From CAYQTK01 sp964420375 (GTDB lineage: Bacteria; RBG-13-61-14; DATKZS01), in the NCBI GenBank assembly GCA_964420375.1, contig CAYQTK010000180.1, positions 1 to 9,216 on the forward strand: 9,216 nucleotides of DNA, in the 5' to 3' direction. A program made the translations under genes and the position numbers. The notes beneath the pieces were generated by a model. That model made no database searches, was not told the DNA's origin, and saw only the letters and a program-made list of their open reading frames with translations. Positions 5,358-9,216 of this stretch are shown piece by piece. How positions within the stretch are numbered: the first letter of the stretch is position 1; each line of letters opens with the position of its first letter.

Positions 5358-7095
5358 ACTCGTCACCCTGCTTTGCTGGCTTCTCGGCCAGAGACCCTGG
5401 AGCAGCCTCTTTCGGAGTGAAGTCGCCCGCCTGCTCGGCAGTCTCTTCCGTCTCCTTTTCATAGACCAGTCCCTTGAGCCGTTCCGCCAGGCCGGTGAGT
5501 TCTTCCATGGAGCTGTCGATCTCCTTGACGCCGTTCTCGACTTCCTTGGCCACCTTTTCCACCTCCTGGACGGAGGACACCATTTGCTGGGTGGCCCCTG
5601 ACTGCTGCTGGGTGATAAGGCTTATCTCCGACCCTGCCTGGCGGGTGCTTTCCACCAGCTCGAGGATGTGCTGGAAGAACTGTTCCATCTTGCGGACCAG
5701 TTCCACGCCCTCTGCCACGTCTTTCTGCTCCTCTTCCGCGAGCACGGCCATCTGGTTGGTCGAGCTCTGGATGGTCTCCACCATCTTCCGCACCGAGCCG
5801 GTGGACTCCTGGGTTCGGTTGGCCAGCCGCCTTACTTCCTCGGCCACCACTGAAAACCGCCGACCTGCATCCCCGGCGCCCGCGGCTTCGATGGCCGCGT
5901 TAAGGGCCAGAAGCTCGGTCTGGTCGGATATCTCTTCGATGATGTTTATCACTCCGCCGATGCTATTGGCCTCTTCAACCAGCTCCCGTATCTGGGCGGC
6001 GCCTTTTTCCACCTGGGAGCGTATCTGCTCCATTCCGGCAAGCGAGTTCTCGATAAGCTCCTTGCCCTGGTGGGCGGCCTCCGAGGTCTGGTTCGACGCC
6101 TGGCTCACGGAAGACGCAGTGTCCGCGATCTTGGACGCGGAAGAAGCGACCTCTTCCGCGGTGGAGACGACCTCCTGGACAATGGTGGCCTGTTCGGTGG
6201 CCCCGCTGGACTGCTCGGAGGTGACCCCCAAGAGGTTGCTCGAAGTGCTGGTCAGAAGCTGGATGGCCTCTCTAACATTGCCGATCACCGACTCCAGCCG
6301 GCCGGTCTGGTTGCGGATGTTTTCCGCCATGTGGTTAAACGTATCGGTAAGAAGACCGATCTCGTCATTGGTGGTCCGCTCCACCTGCACGTTGTAGTTG
6401 CCTTCGCTGAGCTTTTGAGCGGCGTCCGCCAGCCGGTTGATGGGAGGAAGAATACGCCGGAGCGCCCACAAGACAAAGACCAGGCTCACCACTATCAGTA
6501 TCGCTATGATCGAGTAGCCGTATCGCCGGGTCCGGGAAAGCTGCTGGTAGAGACCTTCCAGGGATATGCCGATACGGCCCCACCCTTCGGGCTTCTTATC
6601 TGCTTCCGAAACATCCTTGCCGAGCCTTGTCTCGGAGTAAATAGGCATGACAAAGTCAAGGTAACGCTCTTTTTCTGATGACCGGATGCGGGAGAGCTCG
6701 ATCTGATCGACCACCTTTTGGGGAGATGCAAACCGGAAATCTTTTCCCGACATGTCCTTTCCATATCGCTCTAAGAGCTTTTTCGGCTTGTCATTGTCGT
6801 CCTTGCTGTAAACCACGGTGTAGGATATAAGGGGGTCGGCCAGAAGTGATTCCACCGTGGGTAAAAGCTCCTTCGTGCTTCCGGTAATGATGCCGAAGAA
6901 CAGGTTCTTGGACGAGTTCTGGATAAGCGACTTGCCGTGAAGCCGGTAGAGGTTCATCTCGGAACTATACAGTTGTTGCGCATTGTTGCGGATGTAAAAA
7001 GCCAGGATGGCACTTATGGCCCCGATCATGATCAACAGCGAGATCATAATCCGGAAGGAAAGGCGGTTGTAGAGTTTGAGCTTTCCCCTGTTCAT
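5320..7095 (-). CDS. Methyl-accepting chemotaxis protein with periplasmic sensor and HAMP, 40H-like
   Basis: 591 residues. Membrane segments lie at about 14-35 and 193-213, with a ~155-residue periplasmic domain between them that could be Cache-like. HAMP follows at 211-263 (RRILPPINRL, DEIGLLTDTFNHM). The cytoplasmic coiled-coil hairpin has its tip near residue 408: QTELLALNAAIEAAGAGDA, then GRRFSVVAEEVRRLAN. Each arm is about 140 residues, or 20 heptads, suggesting the 40H class. Methylation-type sites are STAEEVASS (Glu314/315) and SGATQQMVSS (Gln503/504), equidistant from the tip; SGATEQ (301/302) may be another. The tip departs from the common QTNLLALNAAIEAARAGE / GRGF: N to E at 394, R to G at 406, G to R at 413. 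The acidic, repetitive tail (557-591) has no NWETF-like CheR pentapeptide. Its ATG overlaps the binding-protein stop (ATGA), implying translational coupling and a functional pair. The role would be signalling to CheA/CheW, which are not in the window. Confidence 0.95.
   Translation of the reverse strand: MNRGKLKLYNRLSFRIMISLLIMIGAISAILAFYIRNNAQQLYSSEMNLYRLHGKSLIQNSSKNLFFGIITGSTKELLPTVESLLADPLISYTVVYSKDDNDKPKKLLERYGKDMSGKDFRFASPQKVVDQIELSRIRSSEKERYLDFVMPIYSETRLGKDVSEADKKPEGWGRIGISLEGLYQQLSRTRRYGYSIIAILIVVSLVFVLWALRRILPPINRLADAAQKLSEGNYNVQVERTTNDEIGLLTDTFNHMAENIRNQTGRLESVIGNVREAIQLLTSTSSNLLGVTSEQSSGATEQATIVQEVVSTAEEVASSASKIADTASSVSQASNQTSEAAHQGKELIENSLAGMEQIRSQVEKGAAQIRELVEEANSIGGVINIIEEISDQTELLALNAAIEAAGAGDAGRRFSVVAEEVRRLANRTQESTGSVRKMVETIQSSTNQMAVLAEEEQKDVAEGVELVRKMEQFFQHILELVESTRQAGSEISLITQQQSGATQQMVSSVQEVEKVAKEVENGVKEIDSSMEELTGLAERLKGLVYEKETEETAEQAGDFTPKEAAPGSLAEKPAKQGDEFTSGEAAPGSDE
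5329..5409. repeat. Diverged tandem duplication, 63-bp period, at the chemoreceptor 3' end
   Basis: The 18-base segment at 5329-5346 recurs at 5392-5409 with one mismatch, an offset of exactly 63 bases (21 codons). In the chemoreceptor it gives GDFTPKEAAPGS and then GDEFTSGEAAPGS. The 5329-5346 copy also encodes QTLELP at the end of the convergent YkgJ-like gene, in another frame. Confidence 0.8.
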
Positions 7096-8003
7096 TTGAT
7101 TACCTGCACAGCCTTTTCCATGATATCGGAATCAAGGTCGATGTTGAAGTTGCCGGCCATCTTTTGGTTGATAATGAGCCGGCCCTCGGGATAGACGAGT
7201 GTCCCCGGCTCAGGGGTCCTTCCTTTTAACACCTTCTTTGCCTCCCGGGCCGCAGTCTTGCCTACGCTCTCCGGGGAAGGGACCAGTGCAGCGGTTGCTC
7301 CGCCCAGGCCCAGACTCTCCTCGCCACAAAAGACGGGGACCTGCATTGATATTGACTGCATGACAATGAACCTGTTGCTGTGCTTGCTAAGGACTTGAGG
7401 ATCGGTAAGCACCCAGACAATATCCACCTGGGGCATGAGGGTCTTCAGCCTGGCGGGCAGTTCTTTCACGTCATCGCAGGTGGATATCTGAATATCAATG
7501 TTCCTGGCACGGGCCTTACTCTTGATCTGACCTTCTTTTACCAGGGAAAACTCCGGCGCGTAAAGAAGCCCCACCTTTTTGACATCCGGGAAGACCTCCC
7601 TGATGCTGTCGAGCTGGTCTGCGGGGTCCGGCTCATAATACACCCCGGCAGCTTTCATCTCGGTGAGCGAGAGCTTGGCCGCCCGGAAGGAGTTGCAGTA
7701 GACCACCGGCACGTCCCCCAGGTACCACTTGGCCGCCTGGGCGGCCAGGTCGCCTACTACGACCGCCAGCTCCGGAGGTTCTGCCTCCAGCTTTTCGCCT
7801 TCCTCCTTCTGCTTTATATCCGATCCTTCAAGGTTTATGACGCTGACGTCCTTTCCGAACTCGGCCTGGAAGGCTTGCGAGACGGACTGGATGTCTTTAT
7901 CGGAGTCGGACAGGAGAAGCACCACGTCTGATGAGGGACTTGCTCCCGACACCTGGAAGGAGGCAATAATCAACACTGCCGTGATCAATAATATCTTTTT
8001 CAT
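7092..8003 (-). CDS. Periplasmic ABC_sub_bind-family (PF04392-like) substrate-binding protein
   Basis: 303 residues from ATG 8003, preferred over an in-frame ATG at 8042 because AAAGGTG lies just upstream and the protein then begins with a classical signal peptide: MKKILLITAVLIIASFQVSGA with likely cleavage after Ala21. Two Rossmann-like lobes follow. Family landmarks are PPELAVVVGDLAAQ (76-89), GDVPVVYCNSF (96-106), VKKVGLLYAPEFS (141-153), DIVWVLTDPQVLS (194-206), VPVFCGEESLGLGGATAALVP (222-242) and KVLKGRTPEPGTLVYPE with a closing LIINQKMA. These fit the TrpX/PF04392 type of binding protein, whose ligands include amino acids and other small molecules; the ligand here cannot be read from sequence. 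No permease or ATPase gene is adjacent. Instead it is 4-base overlapped with a chemoreceptor, so it probably presents its ligand to that receptor. It lies 45 bases after the lipoprotein gene. Confidence 0.88.
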   Translation of the reverse strand: MKKILLITAVLIIASFQVSGASPSSDVVLLLSDSDKDIQSVSQAFQAEFGKDVSVINLEGSDIKQKEEGEKLEAEPPELAVVVGDLAAQAAKWYLGDVPVVYCNSFRAAKLSLTEMKAAGVYYEPDPADQLDSIREVFPDVKKVGLLYAPEFSLVKEGQIKSKARARNIDIQISTCDDVKELPARLKTLMPQVDIVWVLTDPQVLSKHSNRFIVMQSISMQVPVFCGEESLGLGGATAALVPSPESVGKTAAREAKKVLKGRTPEPGTLVYPEGRLIINQKMAGNFNIDLDSDIMEKAVQVIK

Positions 8004-8048
8004 GTCAGCACCTTTAAAAAAAACGATGTAAAAGATCAGCATTAGCGC

Positions 8049-9131
8049 TCATATCTTATCTTGTTTCTCTACGCCGTTCTTGACTTTCATAAGCGATTCT
8101 TTCATGTTCCGGGGAACGCGGGCCAGGGCCATGAGGGACTCGGCGCCCCCGGAGCTCATTGATCCCGGCACCACGAAGGCGATGGTGGAGGAGTACTCGG
8201 TTCCGCCTCTGGTGGCCTTGATCTCCCATTCCAGCCATCCTACCACGCCCTCAGCCGTCCAGTACATCCGGCTGGGCTTATAAGGTCGAGGGTCGTTTAT
8301 GGTGAAGGTATGAAGGTCGAACTTCAAAGCGCCGAAGTCGGCAAGATAGGGGCAATATATCACGTACTCCGACGTCTCTTCTTCAGAGGGACATTCCCCC
8401 TTCGGTTCGTACTGGGGCATGTACTCCTCGGGATGTTCTTCTATGTACTCGTCAACCTCTGCGGGCATGGCATCGATCCACACCCGGCCCTCGTGTACCT
8501 GGATAAGCTTCTCGTAACTTTCGCCTCGAAGACCCTTCTCCACCAGTTCGCCGGCAGTAAGCGAAGGATCAAAATGGGCCTGGATCCGGGCGAAGTACAT
8601 GTCGATGTCCTTTAAAAGCTCCTCCGTGATTCTTTCAAACCCCGGTATCTTCTCCATGGCCTCCATCACCTGGGTTTCGGACTGGAGGCTCATCTTCATC
8701 CCGCCCTTTACTTTCTCATACCTCCAGCGCTGCACGTGGAACATCCGCGGGTTGTGCCAGACCATCCAGTAATTCTCTTCGTCCGACTTTATTACTATCA
8801 TCCGGCCCTCGATATCCAGTCCCCCCGCCTTGAAGCTGAAGGGAAAATGGGAGCCTGCTTGGACCGCAGAGCCCCCACCGCCCATGCTCACTCCCTTGAT
8901 CCCGGACGCAGAAATCTCGGATATGTAATCAAACAGCTCCTCCCTGTCGGCGTTTACTACCGCGGACTGGCTGTACCCCCACATGGTAATGGTCCGCGAT
9001 TCCTGGACAAAATCCTCCGGCGGAGGCTTCACAAAGAGCCCTTTGATCTTCTGACAGCCGCAAACACTTACCACAAGGCCAGAGAGAATCAATAAAAATA
9101 CCCCTGTTTTTCCAAACGATGTTCTATGCAT
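8049..9131 (-). CDS. Lipoprotein with two START/SRPBCC-like halves, function unknown
   Basis: 360 residues. Basic n-region, hydrophobic core (11-23) and lipobox VCGC, so Cys26 is the probable lipidated residue (Cys24 is a less likely alternative). I do not recognise the gene. Two segments begin with the pattern typical of SRPBCC/START-like ligand-binding folds. The first is SAVVNADREELFDYISEIS (56-74), followed by strands rich in Trp/Tyr (YWMVWHNPRMFHVQRWRYEK) and a C-terminal helix (about 165-188). The second is RVWIDAMPAEVDEYIEEH (216-233), followed by WTAEGVVGWLEWEIKATRGG and a C-terminal helix near 330-350. A Gly-rich loop (84-87) and a Pro/Glu-rich spacer (232-254) are evident. This two-domain reading is inference from pattern only. 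It is the first gene of the minus-strand group with the binding protein and chemoreceptor, with an excellent ribosome site, so it may be an accessory part of the sensing system at the inner or outer membrane. Confidence 0.8.
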   Translation of the reverse strand: MHRTSFGKTGVFLLILSGLVVSVCGCQKIKGLFVKPPPEDFVQESRTITMWGYSQSAVVNADREELFDYISEISASGIKGVSMGGGGSAVQAGSHFPFSFKAGGLDIEGRMIVIKSDEENYWMVWHNPRMFHVQRWRYEKVKGGMKMSLQSETQVMEAMEKIPGFERITEELLKDIDMYFARIQAHFDPSLTAGELVEKGLRGESYEKLIQVHEGRVWIDAMPAEVDEYIEEHPEEYMPQYEPKGECPSEEETSEYVIYCPYLADFGALKFDLHTFTINDPRPYKPSRMYWTAEGVVGWLEWEIKATRGGTEYSSTIAFVVPGSMSSGGAESLMALARVPRNMKESLMKVKNGVEKQDKI

Positions 9132-9137
9132 GGACGT

Positions 9138-9143
9138 CCTCCT
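9138..9143 (-). promoter_or_regulatory. Consensus Shine-Dalgarno of the lipoprotein gene
   Basis: AGGAGG on the minus strand, six bases before ATG 9131, fixes the start. The remaining bases to 9216 show no convincing promoter, so the operon promoter may lie outside the window. Confidence 0.8.
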
Positions 9144-9216
9144 ATCCTGGGAATTGGCTTGTTCACTGAAGGTCGCTGAAAACCGGAACCTCTCTTTACC
9201 TGCCCCTAGTGCCTTG

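Noticed and set aside
5474..6397. 307-codon plus-strand open frame rich in Ser, Thr and Trp
   Set aside because: It is antisense to the MCP coiled-coil; composition is what is expected from reversing Glu/Ala/Gln-rich helices.
8004..8042. N-terminal extension of the binding protein from ATG 8042
   Set aside because: It would put extra residues in front of a textbook signal peptide, and AAAGGTG marks ATG 8003.
1..9216. CRISPR arrays, tRNA or rRNA genes, insertion sequences, attachment sites
   Set aside because: I found no regularly spaced repeats, cloverleaf-like sequence, transposase motifs or terminal inverted repeats.

Overview
The window looks like a chromosomal stretch from a Gram-negative bacterium. 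The evidence is an envelope-sugar-kinase-like protein, several signal- or membrane-anchored periplasmic proteins, a lipoprotein with a lipobox, and a chemoreceptor. Codon third positions are GC-rich. A deltaproteobacterium or related anaerobic lineage would fit the mix of 40H-like chemoreceptor, ABC_sub_bind-type binding protein and YkgJ-type cysteine cluster protein, but this lineage call is inference only. I see no phage, transposase, tRNA, rRNA or CRISPR signal.

Left part (1-4008), envelope-modification genes. A gene entering from the left edge encodes an LPS/Kdo-kinase-like protein that appears to hold two kinase-like halves, both with altered catalytic motifs. Fourteen bases later comes a seven-helix membrane protein with a sulfatase/alkaline-phosphatase-superfamily ectodomain. 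It has lost about 300 residues from its middle and its C-terminal tail lies in the -1 frame, so I call it a pseudogene. The frame change falls at an A-AAA-AAG heptamer. Convergent to it, with a 7-base gap, is an intact, single-anchor sulfatase-superfamily protein. Both proteins carry Thr, not Cys/Ser, at the nucleophile position, so they are more likely phospho-group transferases or phosphatases than true formylglycine sulfatases.

Middle (4009-5357). An AT-rich intergenic region of 344 bases holds a good sigma70-type promoter (TTGACA, 17 bp, TAAAAT) for a small XRE-family regulator, plus an extended -10 element for the divergent sulfatase-family gene. A perfect 12-bp palindrome sits just before the regulator's start codon. 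A YkgJ-like eight-cysteine protein follows. Its first ~20 codons lie opposite a stretch that looks more coding-like on the minus strand, possibly the remnant of a membrane protein gene.

Right part (5320-9131, minus strand), a sensory operon. Transcription order is a lipoprotein with two START-like halves, a periplasmic ABC_sub_bind-type binding protein with no transporter genes beside it, and a methyl-accepting chemotaxis protein whose start overlaps the binding-protein stop by 4 bases (ATGA). This arrangement suggests the binding protein serves as a ligand-presenting co-receptor for the chemoreceptor. The MCP tail carries a diverged 21-codon tandem duplication, and the gene overlaps the 3' end of the YkgJ-like gene by 38 bases.
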